Source of the DNA: Thiotrichales bacterium
GTDB taxonomy: Bacteria > Pseudomonadota > Gammaproteobacteria > Thiomicrospirales > Thiomicrospiraceae
Length of the DNA: 7,363 bases
Direction of reading: 5' to 3'
Assembly: GCA_027036095.1 (NCBI GenBank)
Contig: JALVTA010000120.1
Coordinates: 1 to 7,363 of the forward strand
In this document: positions 1-7,294 of the stretch, one piece after another
Layout of the letters: the number at the start of each line of letters is the position of its first letter
How positions within the stretch are numbered: position 1 is the stretch's first letter
Program-made: the position numbers and the translations under genes
Notes under the pieces: generated by a model
Told to the model about the DNA's origin: nothing
What the model saw: only the letters and a program-made list of their open reading frames with translations
Databases searched by the model: none

Positions 1-1746
<1,746 letters not shown>

Positions 1747-1829
1747 ATTCGTACCTCTTTGTCTGTCAGGCGCTTTTGGCGCCACGGGGCGTCGGGGCCG
1801 TCGTCACGACCCGCGCGGAAAACCGGCGT

Positions 1830-1838
1830 ATCTTAACA
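1830..1838 (-). promoter_or_regulatory. Candidate extended -10 promoter for aceE
   Basis: In the 112-bp gap between the rppH stop and the aceE start, the minus strand reads TGTTAAGAT, which is a TG-extended -10 hexamer (TAAGAT). No convincing -35 box lies upstream; the best is a weak CTGAAT 16 bp away. The start site would fall about 75 bases before the aceE ATG. A small GGCGC/GCGCC hairpin (about 1769-1783) lies in the resulting leader just before the ribosome binding site. aceE could also be transcribed by readthrough from rppH, since no clear terminator is visible between them. Confidence 0.33.
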
Positions 1839-1858
1839 TGAAGCGGGCGTAATTCAGC

Positions 1859-2389
1859 TCATGGCGCATGACGCAGCCACAGGCGCTTCATGGCCTCTTC
1901 CAGTTCGGTAAGTGCCTGCTGATAGACGGAGCGCTTGAATTCCACCACCTCCTGCACCGGCACCCAGTAGTCCACCCAGCGGTAGCTCTCGAACTCCGGA
2001 TGGTGGTGCTGATCAAGGCGGATGTTGGACTCGTCCCCCACCAGCCCCACCATGAACCAAATCTGCTTCTGGCCGATGCAGACGGGCCGGTTGTGGTGTC
2101 GGACATACTGGAGCGGCAGGTCGTAGCGCAACCAGTCGCGCGTGCGCCCCAGCACGCGCACGTCGGCGGGGTTGAGCCCCACCTCCTCCTTCAGCTCGCG
2201 GAACAGCGCCTGCTGAGGCGTTTCATTGGGGTGGATGCCCCCCTGGGGAAACTGCCACGCATCCTGATTGATGCGCTTGCCCAGAAACAGCTTGCCCTCG
2301 GGATTGACCAGAATGATGCCCACATTGGGCCGATAACCCTCCTCGTCGATGAGGGCATCATCCTCATCACGGTTATAATGCGCCGGCAT
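1859..2389 (-). CDS. rppH: RNA pyrophosphohydrolase RppH (Nudix hydrolase)
   Basis: RppH removes pyrophosphate from the 5' end of mRNAs and so triggers RNase E-dependent decay in the cytoplasm. The 176-residue product has the family start GYRPNVGI, the WQFPQGGI segment, and a complete Nudix box (GGIHPNE, then RELKEEVGL) matching Gx5Ex7REUxEExGU. It also has the family blocks TRDWLRYDLP and PVCIGQKQIWF. The start at 2389 is chosen because it is the nearest start-type codon upstream of the Nudix domain and has GAGAGA upstream. It adds a short acidic leader of about 13 residues before the point where E. coli RppH begins. A longer in-frame start at 2455 would overlap the divergent gene and lacks a good ribosome binding site. 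In Pseudomonas rppH is followed by ptsP; here aceE follows instead. Confidence 0.94.
   Translation of the reverse strand: MPAHYNRDEDDALIDEEGYRPNVGIILVNPEGKLFLGKRINQDAWQFPQGGIHPNETPQQALFRELKEEVGLNPADVRVLGRTRDWLRYDLPLQYVRHHNRPVCIGQKQIWFMVGLVGDESNIRLDQHHHPEFESYRWVDYWVPVQEVVEFKRSVYQQALTELEEAMKRLWLRHAP
2374..2379 (+). promoter_or_regulatory. Candidate -10 box for the HAD phosphatase gene
   Basis: A perfect TATAAT sits on the plus strand within the start of rppH, about 64 bases before the HAD gene ATG. No good -35 hexamer is found 16-18 bp upstream, so this is only a candidate. An alternative is TATCTA at 2414-2419. Either would produce divergent transcription overlapping the rppH promoter. Confidence 0.3.
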
Positions 2390-2426
2390 TGTGTGCTCTC
2401 TCAGATTTTTCTTATCTATTCCAGCT

Positions 2427-2455
2427 ATTGTAGGAAGCGGATATGGCGCTGGCAA
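2427..2455 (-). promoter_or_regulatory. Sigma70-type promoter for rppH
   Basis: On the minus strand the hexamers TTGCCA (2450-2455) and TACAAT (2427-2432) are separated by 17 bp; each matches the consensus at 5 of 6 positions. Transcription would begin near 2420, giving a leader of about 30 bases before the rppH ATG. The -35 box lies inside the first codons of the divergent HAD gene, so the two genes share this control region. Confidence 0.6.
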
Positions 2456-3099
2456 TTTTTGATCTGGACAACACCCTGCTGGCCGGTGACAGCGACCATC
2501 TGTGGGGGGTGTTCGTGGCGGAAAAGGGCATTGTGGACCCGGAAGAACACCGCCGCATCAACGACCGCTTCTACGAGGACTACTGCCGCGGCGAACTGGA
2601 CATCCATGCCTATCAGCGCTTTGCGCTGGCCCCGCTTGTGGGGCGCGATCCGCAGGAGCTGGCCCGCTGGCATGAGGCGTTCATGCGCCAGTACATCGAA
2701 CCGATCATCCTGCCCAGAGGGGTGGAAGCCATCGAAGCGCACAAGGCAAAGGGCGATACGGTGATGATCATCACCGCTACCAACACCTTCGTCACCGCCC
2801 CCATTGCCCGGCGGCTGGGCGTGGACATTCTGCTGGGCACCGAACCGGAGCAGGACGAACAGGGCCGTTACACCGGCGAGATCGTCGGCATCCCCACCTT
2901 TCAGGAAGGCAAGGTCAGGCGGCTGGAGCAGTGGATGGCCGACAACGGTGCCGATCTGTCCGGCAGCTGGTTCTACTCCGACTCCCACAACGACATTCCG
3001 CTGCTGGAACGGGTGGACAATCCCGTAGCTGTGGACCCGGACGACACCCTCCGTGCCCATGCGGAACGCAAGGGCTGGCCGGTGACCTCCTTCCGCTAA
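2443..3099 (+). CDS. HAD-IB family phosphatase, probable histidinol-phosphate phosphatase
   Basis: This is a 218-residue cytoplasmic phosphatase of HAD subfamily IB (the SerB-like group). Motif I is FDLDNT with nucleophile D7 and acid/base D9. Motif II is the Thr in IITATNT (about residues 109-115). Motif III is the Lys in QEGKVRRL, and motif IV is SDSHND with the Mg-binding acids. A cap domain lies between motifs I and II. The length fits the family, and AGGAAG (2432-2437) lies five bases before the ATG. The sequence and its position beside rppH recall Pseudomonas aeruginosa PA0335, which I recall being reported as a histidinol-phosphate phosphatase needed for histidine synthesis. The specific function is therefore inference. 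A phosphoserine phosphatase or a generic HAD-IB hydrolase remains possible. Its stop codon overlaps the stop of the convergent oxygenase gene. Confidence 0.88.
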   Translation: MALAIFDLDNTLLAGDSDHLWGVFVAEKGIVDPEEHRRINDRFYEDYCRGELDIHAYQRFALAPLVGRDPQELARWHEAFMRQYIEPIILPRGVEAIEAHKAKGDTVMIITATNTFVTAPIARRLGVDILLGTEPEQDEQGRYTGEIVGIPTFQEGKVRRLEQWMADNGADLSGSWFYSDSHNDIPLLERVDNPVAVDPDDTLRAHAERKGWPVTSFR

Positions 3100-3698
3100 T
3101 CCCGTCGCATCCAGCCGGCGATGCTCACCCGCGGCTGCCGGGTCGGCAGCACTTCGTGGGGAATCTCGCTGCTGATGAAGGTGGCCATCAGACCCGGCTG
3201 GGGCACAACCGTCTCCAGCACCGTCCGTTCATCCGGGCCGTAGAGCACCAGCTCCCCGCCCCACTCCGCCTCCCATGTCGGGTTCAGATAGAGCACCGTC
3301 GTCACTATGCGGTTGCTGCGGCCACGAAAGTTATCCCAGTGCCGGCTGTAATGCCGCCCCGGCGGATAGAGGGCAAAATGGGCCTCATAGTCGTTGATGC
3401 CCAGATAGAGCTGTCGGTTGAGCTGGCGGCGGTAGTCCGCCATGAGCGCGAGAAACCGCTGCTGGGCCGGGGTGCTGCCATCCAGCCAGATGATGCTGTC
3501 GCCCCGGATGCGGGTATCCACCTGATTGTCGGTGCCCCGGCCGATGGTGGCCTGATGCATGCGCCGGCCCGCGTAATGGTCCAGCGCCTCCTCATACAGC
3601 GCCTGCCGAAGCGCCTCTTCCAGAAAGCCGGGCACCAGTGCATAGCCCCGGCTGCTCAGCTGCTCGAACAGTTCATCTGCCGCCACTGCCCGCTCCAT
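3096..3698 (-). CDS. 2OG-Fe(II) oxygenase, prolyl 4-hydroxylase type
   Basis: The 200-residue product is a 2-oxoglutarate and Fe(II)-dependent dioxygenase with a double-stranded beta-helix fold. Iron ligands are visible as H120 and D122 in RHWDNF and H181 in EIPHEVLP; R190 in RVSIAGW is the likely 2-oxoglutarate anchor. An N-terminal block with RGD and WLDG precedes the DYEAHFALYPPG core segment. No signal peptide or membrane segment is seen, so it should be cytoplasmic. The layout resembles the Pseudomonas prolyl hydroxylase (PPHD) described as modifying EF-Tu; that substrate is inference only. The start at 3698 is chosen over the upstream ATG at 3713 because GAGG (3707-3710) is spaced eight bases from it, while the upstream ATG has no ribosome binding site. 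The gene is divergent from rlmI and ends in TAG, which shows that amber is an ordinary stop here. Confidence 0.88.
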   Translation of the reverse strand: MERAVAADELFEQLSSRGYALVPGFLEEALRQALYEEALDHYAGRRMHQATIGRGTDNQVDTRIRGDSIIWLDGSTPAQQRFLALMADYRRQLNRQLYLGINDYEAHFALYPPGRHYSRHWDNFRGRSNRIVTTVLYLNPTWEAEWGGELVLYGPDERTVLETVVPQPGLMATFISSEIPHEVLPTRQPRVSIAGWMRRD

Positions 3699-3704
3699 TA
3701 CAAT
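3699..3704 (+). promoter_or_regulatory. Candidate -10 box for rlmI
   Basis: TACAAT (5 of 6 consensus positions) lies on the plus strand in the short gap between the divergent oxygenase and rlmI starts. The best -35 at 17-bp spacing is a poor TCTGCC. If used, transcription would start about 23 bases before the rlmI ATG. Confidence 0.3.
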
Positions 3705-3733
3705 AGCCTCCATTCAGACCGAGGGAACCGACC

Positions 3734-4930
3734 ATGTCAGCATTCCAGACACTGCGCCTGAAAAAGGGCGAAGAACGACGCCTCCGTCAGGGACACCTGT
3801 GGATATATTCTAATGAAATCGACACCGCCGCCACACCGCTCAGGCAGTTCGAACCGGGCGAGCCGGTCATCATCGAGGCCGCCAACGGCAAAGCACTGGG
3901 TACGGGCTACGTCAATCCCCACTCGCTCATCGCCGCCCGCCTGCTGACGCGCAATGTGGACACCGAACTGGGCGTGCGCTTTTTCAAGCAGCGTCTGCAA
4001 CAGGCGGAAAAGCTGCGCACCCTGCACTTCAGCGCCCCCTATTACCGCCTCGCCTTCGGCGAGAGCGACTTTCTGCCCGGACTGGTGGTGGACCGCCACG
4101 GCGATGTTCTCGTCGTGCAGATGACCACCGCCGGCATGGAGCGGCTCAGGGAACGCATCATCACGGCGCTGGAAGCCCTCTATGACCCCACCGCCATCGT
4201 GCTGCGCAACGATCTGGACAGCCGCAAACTGGAAGGCCTGTCGCTGGAAGACGAAGTCATCAGCACCCTACAGGAAGAAGTGATCATCGAGGAGAACGGC
4301 ACCCGTTTCATCCTCCCCGTTCTGGGCGGCCAGAAAACCGGCTGGTTCTACGACCACCGCGAAAGCCGCCGCCAGCTGCAGCAGCTGGTGGCCGGCAAAC
4401 GGGTTCTGGATGTGTTCAGCTATCTGGGGGGCTGGGGGCTGGAAGCCCTCAACGCCGGTGCCAGCGAGGCCGTATTCGTGGAACGCTCCGAACTGGCACT
4501 GGATCATCTGGAGCGCAGTGCCCAGCTCAACGGTCTGAGCGAACGCATCACCCAGTATCAGGGCAATGTGTTCGAAGTGCTGCCCCAGCTGATCAGCGAG
4601 GGCGAGCGCTTTGACGTGGTGATCGTCGATCCGCCGGCCTTCATCAAGCGCAGAAAGGACTTCAAGGCCGGCAAGCAGGGCTATCAGCGCATCAACGAGC
4701 TGGCGTTGCGCCTGCTCAATCCGGACGGCATTCTGGTCAGCGCCTCCTGCTCCCACCACATGCCGCGGGAAGTGCTGCGGGAGCAACTGCAACGCGCCGC
4801 CCGCCAGATCGACCGCATGGCGCAGGTGTTCTTCCAAGGCGGTCAGGGGCCGGACCATCCGGTGCACCCGGCCATGCCGGAGACGGAATACCTCAAGACC
4901 TTCTTCCTGCGCGCCTGGCCGGGACAGTAA
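3734..4930 (+). CDS. rlmI: 23S rRNA (cytosine-C5)-methyltransferase RlmI
   Basis: RlmI uses S-adenosylmethionine to methylate C5 of a cytosine in 23S rRNA (C1962 in E. coli). The product is 398 residues, against 396 in E. coli. An N-terminal PUA domain covers about residues 1-75 and includes the RLRQGHLWIYSNEI segment. A linker domain follows, then a class I methyltransferase domain. The domain's SAM-binding motif I is VLDVFSYLGGWGLEAL (224-239). Motif IV is VDPPAF (298-303), and the catalytic cysteine is C339 in SASCSHH. A block QKTGWFYDHRESR (200-212), typical of this family, precedes motif I. GAGGGA (3721-3726) is seven bases before the ATG. The gene appears monocistronic: it is divergent from the oxygenase and followed by a terminator. 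The only uncertainty is the exact target base in this organism. Confidence 0.95.
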   Translation: MSAFQTLRLKKGEERRLRQGHLWIYSNEIDTAATPLRQFEPGEPVIIEAANGKALGTGYVNPHSLIAARLLTRNVDTELGVRFFKQRLQQAEKLRTLHFSAPYYRLAFGESDFLPGLVVDRHGDVLVVQMTTAGMERLRERIITALEALYDPTAIVLRNDLDSRKLEGLSLEDEVISTLQEEVIIEENGTRFILPVLGGQKTGWFYDHRESRRQLQQLVAGKRVLDVFSYLGGWGLEALNAGASEAVFVERSELALDHLERSAQLNGLSERITQYQGNVFEVLPQLISEGERFDVVIVDPPAFIKRRKDFKAGKQGYQRINELALRLLNPDGILVSASCSHHMPREVLREQLQRAARQIDRMAQVFFQGGQGPDHPVHPAMPETEYLKTFFLRAWPGQ

Positions 4931-4946
4931 ATCTCCCCCTCTCAGA

Positions 4947-4973
4947 CGGCCGGGGCATTCCGGCCGCCCTTTC
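4947..4973 (+). terminator. Probable intrinsic terminator after rlmI
   Basis: A perfect 7-bp GC-only stem (CGGCCGG / CCGGCCG) with a six-base loop begins 17 bases after the rlmI stop. It is followed by GCCCTTTC, which is a weak T-tract, so termination may be partial. Confidence 0.6.
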
Positions 4974-4984
4974 ACCATCAATTT

Positions 4985-5014
4985 TTGCGTCCGTTATCTT
5001 CTCAACAGTAGAAT
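4985..5014 (+). promoter_or_regulatory. Candidate sigma70 promoter for the amide hydrolase / outer membrane protein pair
   Basis: TTGCGT (4985-4990) and TAGAAT (5009-5014) are separated by 18 bp in the most AT-rich part of the rlmI-hydrolase gap. Transcription would begin about 25 bases before the ATG at 5046. The leader contains a very strong ribosome binding site, GAGGAGGAGG (5034-5043). Confidence 0.5.
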
Positions 5015-5045
5015 TCCAGAAAGAAACCCCCTTGAGGAGGAGGCC

Positions 5046-6101
5046 ATGAAACTGCGCACTCTGCACACCGCCCTGCTGTCTGCCATTCTGGCAGCCGGCA
5101 GCCTGCCCACCGCTGACGCCTGCACCCGCGTGCTCCATGTCACCAAGGATCACCGCTACGTGATCACCGGCCGCAACATGGACTGGTATGTGCGCTACCC
5201 CACATCCTTCTGGGCCTTTCCGCGCGGCATGGAACGCAGCGGCATGACACCGAAAAACCCGGCCAGATGGGTATCACGCTACGGCAGCGTCACCATCGTG
5301 CAGCAGGCCGGCGGACAGTACGGCGCCACCGACGGCATGAATGAAAAGGGACTGGTGGCCAACCTGCTCTACCTGACCGAAACCCAATACCCCAAACGGG
5401 ATCCGACCAAAAAGGGCATCGCCACCTCCATCTACATTCAATACCTGCTGGACAACTTCGCCACCGTGGCCGAAGCGGTCAGGGCGCTGGAAAAGGGTGA
5501 CACCCAGATCGTGCCCGTGCCCATTCCCAACAGCGACCACCTGCCCACCATGCACATCTCCATCTCGGATGCCACGGGCGACTCGGCCATTGTGGAATTT
5601 CTCAACGGAAAAATGGTCATTCACCATTCGCCCAAATACCAGGTCATGACCAACTCGCCCATTTTCGAGAAACAGCTGGCCTTGACCGAATACTGGAACG
5701 AAGTGGGTGGAGACGTCTTCCTGCCCGGCACGCGGCGTTCTGCCGACCGCTTCGTGCGAGCGGATTTCTACAACCGCCACCTGCCGGAGCCGAAAGACTA
5801 TGACGAGGCCATCGCGGGAGTCATGTCCATCATGCGCAATACCTCCTCGCCATTTGGCGCACCCGATCCCAACAAGCCCAACATCTCCATGACCCAGTGG
5901 CGCGTCATTCACGACCAGAAAGGCCACCGCATCTTCTTTGAATCCACCGTGCGGCCCAATGTGGTCTGGGTGGACCTCAACAGGCTGGACTTTTCCAAAG
6001 ACGCGCCCGTCAGGGCACTGGAAATGGATCAGAAAGGCCTCAACGGAGATGTCACTGCGCGCATGAAGACGACAAAACCCTTTGAATACGCGCGCCCCTG
6101 A
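5046..6101 (+). CDS. Secreted linear amide C-N hydrolase (penicillin V acylase / choloylglycine hydrolase family, Ntn hydrolase)
   Basis: This 351-residue exported enzyme belongs to the Ntn-hydrolase family that cleaves linear amide bonds in penicillin V, conjugated bile salts or, in several Gram-negatives, acyl-homoserine lactones. The signal peptide MKLRTLHTALLSAILAAGSL ends in an AxA-type site (ADA). Cleavage exposes C26 as the N-terminal nucleophile, exactly where the family needs it. Other active-site candidates are R43 and D46 (GRNMDW), the GATDGMNEKGL segment around N99, N105 or N106, N203 (MTNSP) and an Arg in TRRSADRF (230-236). Cys26 does not sit in a lipobox (Asp at -2, Ala at -3), so a free periplasmic enzyme is more likely than a lipoprotein. 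The substrate cannot be decided from sequence. The ATG has an excellent ribosome binding site. The gene is followed after 27 bp by an outer membrane protein gene, so the two are probably cotranscribed. Confidence 0.9.
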   Translation: MKLRTLHTALLSAILAAGSLPTADACTRVLHVTKDHRYVITGRNMDWYVRYPTSFWAFPRGMERSGMTPKNPARWVSRYGSVTIVQQAGGQYGATDGMNEKGLVANLLYLTETQYPKRDPTKKGIATSIYIQYLLDNFATVAEAVRALEKGDTQIVPVPIPNSDHLPTMHISISDATGDSAIVEFLNGKMVIHHSPKYQVMTNSPIFEKQLALTEYWNEVGGDVFLPGTRRSADRFVRADFYNRHLPEPKDYDEAIAGVMSIMRNTSSPFGAPDPNKPNISMTQWRVIHDQKGHRIFFESTVRPNVVWVDLNRLDFSKDAPVRALEMDQKGLNGDVTARMKTTKPFEYARP

Positions 6102-6128
6102 CACCCCTCTTTTCACCAAGGAGAAACC

Positions 6129-6959
6129 ATGATGAAAAAGATCATGCAGTTCGGCCTGGCAGCGGGCTTCACCCTCTCCCTGCTGTTTGGCGCGGCCGCC
6201 CAGGCCGCCGATGCCGGTTCAACCGGCAAGAAGACGGTCGATGCCTCCGACCCCACCAAGATCTACTCCTTCATCGGCGTCGGCCCCCGGCACACCGCCT
6301 ACACCAATGGCGAACATACCTGGGAGCTGCGCACCACGGGCACCCTGGCGCTGACTCCGCAGGACATGGCCGTCTTTGAAATCGGCTATGGCTAGCATGA
6401 TGGCAACAAGGCACCGGGCGGCAACGATGGCGTGACCGACGGGCGCGTGCGCTGGTTCCACATCTTCAGCATGGACTACGGCAAGATGGGCTACCGGGGC
6501 TGGGCCACCCAGATTGATGCCCAGTTCCAGGGCAGCCTGAAGGGCACCAACGGCAGCAACAACCTCTCCCTCGGTGGTGTGGCCGCCTATGGCCTCAGCC
6601 CCAACTGGAGCCTGTTTCTGATGGGCAACCTGGTCAACAACTGGAACAAGGACTTCAAGGACCATCAGGGCGTCGGCCTCAACCTCTCCCCCTTGCTGGT
6701 TTACAAGAACGATAAGTGGTGGGATGGTGCCTATGTGCGTCTCTGGCCCACCTACACCCGTTTCGTCTCCGGCAAGCTGGACAACAGCGGAGGCGCCACC
6801 ATGCAGATCAGCGTGGGCGGCCGCATCACCCCCACCAAGACATGGGTGGTTGTGGTGCGCAAGAACTACGACAAGGATCTCAACGGCCTGAAGAACGTCA
6901 ACGATTCCGTGCTGGTGGCCGACTGGGACATTCTGGTCAGCCTGAGCACTTTCTTCTGA
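6129..6959 (+). pseudogene. Exported probable beta-barrel outer membrane protein, interrupted by an in-frame amber codon
   Basis: I do not recognise the family. The reading frame starts with ATGATG behind AAGGAG (6118-6123) and encodes a clear signal peptide (MMKKIMQFGLAAGFTLSLLF, then an AQA cleavage site near residue 26). After codon 88 it meets TAG at 6393-6395. The same frame then continues open for 187 codons to TGA at 6957-6959. The downstream half keeps GC-rich third positions and protein-like content: alternating aromatic/hydrophobic strands, Gly and Asn turns, and a C-terminal phenylalanine in ILVSLSTFF, as in barrel beta-signals. Full length would be about 276 residues. The first possible in-frame restart is GTG at 6432, without a ribosome binding site or signal peptide. 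A single-base substitution, either recent or a sequencing error, explains this best. Low-level readthrough is possible because the base after UAG is C. Confidence 0.75.
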
Positions 6960-6967
6960 GCCGACAA

Positions 6968-6990
6968 GCGGCTCCGGCCGCCTTTTTCTT
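6968..6990 (+). terminator. Intrinsic terminator after the outer membrane protein gene
   Basis: A GCGGC / GCCGC stem with loop TCCG begins nine bases after the TGA stop and is followed by CCTTTTTCTT. It is the first of two stacked hairpins ending the hydrolase/outer membrane protein transcript. Confidence 0.6.
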
Positions 6991-7000
6991 GAAGAAAAAG

Positions 7001-7032
7001 AAAAGCCCTGCCTTTGAAGGCAGGGCTTTTTT
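7001..7032. terminator. Bidirectional intrinsic terminator between the outer membrane protein gene and tRNA-Asn
   Basis: A perfect 13-bp inverted repeat (AAAAGCCCTGCCT / AGGCAGGGCTTTT) encloses the loop TTGA. It ends in a six-T run on the plus strand, and reads GGCTTTTCTTTTTC on the minus strand. It can therefore stop both the plus-strand mRNA and the tRNA-Asn transcript, whose 3' end is seven bases away. Confidence 0.85.
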
Positions 7033-7038
7033 GAATTC

Positions 7039-7114
7039 TGGCTCCGCCGGCTGGACTCGAACCAGCGACCAAGAGATTAACAGTCTCCTGCTCTACCAAC
7101 TGAGCTACGGCGGA
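7039..7114 (-). tRNA. tRNA-Asn (GTT)
   Basis: The minus strand folds into a full cloverleaf of 76 bases including an encoded CCA. The acceptor pair is TCCGCCG / CGGCGGA and the D-arm is GCTC..GAGC. The anticodon stem GGAGA/TCTCT encloses the loop CTGTTAA, giving anticodon GTT. The T-arm contains GGTTCGAGTCC. The discriminator base is G, as in E. coli tRNA-Asn. It translates AAC and AAU. It has its own strong promoter at 7148-7175 and the bidirectional hairpin as terminator, so it looks like a single-gene unit. Confidence 0.97.
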
Positions 7115-7124
7115 ATGCTGTGTG

Positions 7125-7139
7125 GTTCGCAACGCGAAC
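7125..7139. repeat. Short inverted repeat in the tRNA-Asn leader
   Basis: GTTCGC-AAC-GCGAAC is a perfect 6-bp inverted repeat with a three-base spacer, between the predicted tRNA-Asn start site and the mature 5' end. It may form a small hairpin in the precursor RNA trimmed by RNase P, or may be chance. Confidence 0.45.
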
Positions 7140-7147
7140 AGGCGCGT

Positions 7148-7175
7148 ATTATAAGGGCCGCCCATGCCGTGTCAA
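7148..7175 (-). promoter_or_regulatory. Consensus promoter of tRNA-Asn
   Basis: On the minus strand TTGACA (7170-7175) and TATAAT (7148-7153) are both perfect consensus hexamers, 16 bp apart. The discriminator that follows is GC-rich (ACGCGCC), the usual signature of stringently controlled stable RNA promoters. Transcription would begin near 7141, leaving a leader of roughly 27 bases. Confidence 0.88.
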
Positions 7176-7224
7176 TACTTTTTTGCCCGGGTAACGGAAG
7201 GAAAAATTTTCACCGCCTGAGGGT

Positions 7225-7252
7225 TTGACAAGCGCGCAGAAATGCCTAAAAT
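7225..7252 (+). promoter_or_regulatory. Strong promoter of tRNA-Glu
   Basis: TTGACA (7225-7230) and TAAAAT (7247-7252) are separated by 16 bp. The GC-rich stretch ACCGCC follows directly, as in ppGpp-sensitive stable RNA promoters. The start site would be near 7259, about 36 bases before tRNA-Glu. The leader contains a possible 8-bp stem with two G-U pairs at 7261-7283. Confidence 0.85.
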
Positions 7253-7294
7253 ACCGCCTCGTTGTCGCGGTTGACGTGGCAACCTGTCCTAAGC

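Noticed and set aside
1868..2764. Plus-strand open frame spanning rppH and the HAD gene start
   Set aside because: It is antisense to rppH and out of frame with the HAD gene. Both of those have clear catalytic motifs.
2425..3060. Minus-strand open frame opposite the HAD gene
   Set aside because: The composition is a mirror of the HAD coding sequence, with no recognisable motif. The HAD motifs on the plus strand are complete.
3699..3713. Upstream ATG at 3713 as the oxygenase start
   Set aside because: It has no ribosome binding site, whereas the ATG at 3698 has GAGG at good spacing. The five extra residues add nothing to the domain.
2931..3761. Plus-strand open frame opposite the oxygenase gene
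   Set aside because: The minus-strand product carries all the 2OG-Fe(II) oxygenase ligands, so this frame is a shadow.
4268..4981. Minus-strand open frame opposite rlmI
   Set aside because: It is antisense to the methyltransferase domain of RlmI, whose motifs are all intact.
5274..6119. Minus-strand open frame opposite the amide hydrolase
   Set aside because: The hydrolase reads through the region with family motifs and a signal peptide; the antisense frame has none.
6393..6395. TAG as pyrrolysine or another reassigned sense codon
   Set aside because: The oxygenase gene at 3096 ends in TAG at the expected family length, so amber works as a stop here, and no recoding element is visible.
6432..6959. 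Separate small gene starting at GTG 6432
   Set aside because: It is in the same frame as the upstream signal-peptide segment, with only the TAG between them. It has no ribosome binding site or export signal, so it is the second part of one interrupted gene.
6866..7165. Minus-strand open frame over the tRNA-Asn region
   Set aside because: It runs across a tRNA gene and two terminators. The apparent peptide (VAQLVEQ and similar) is the usual false translation of a tRNA.
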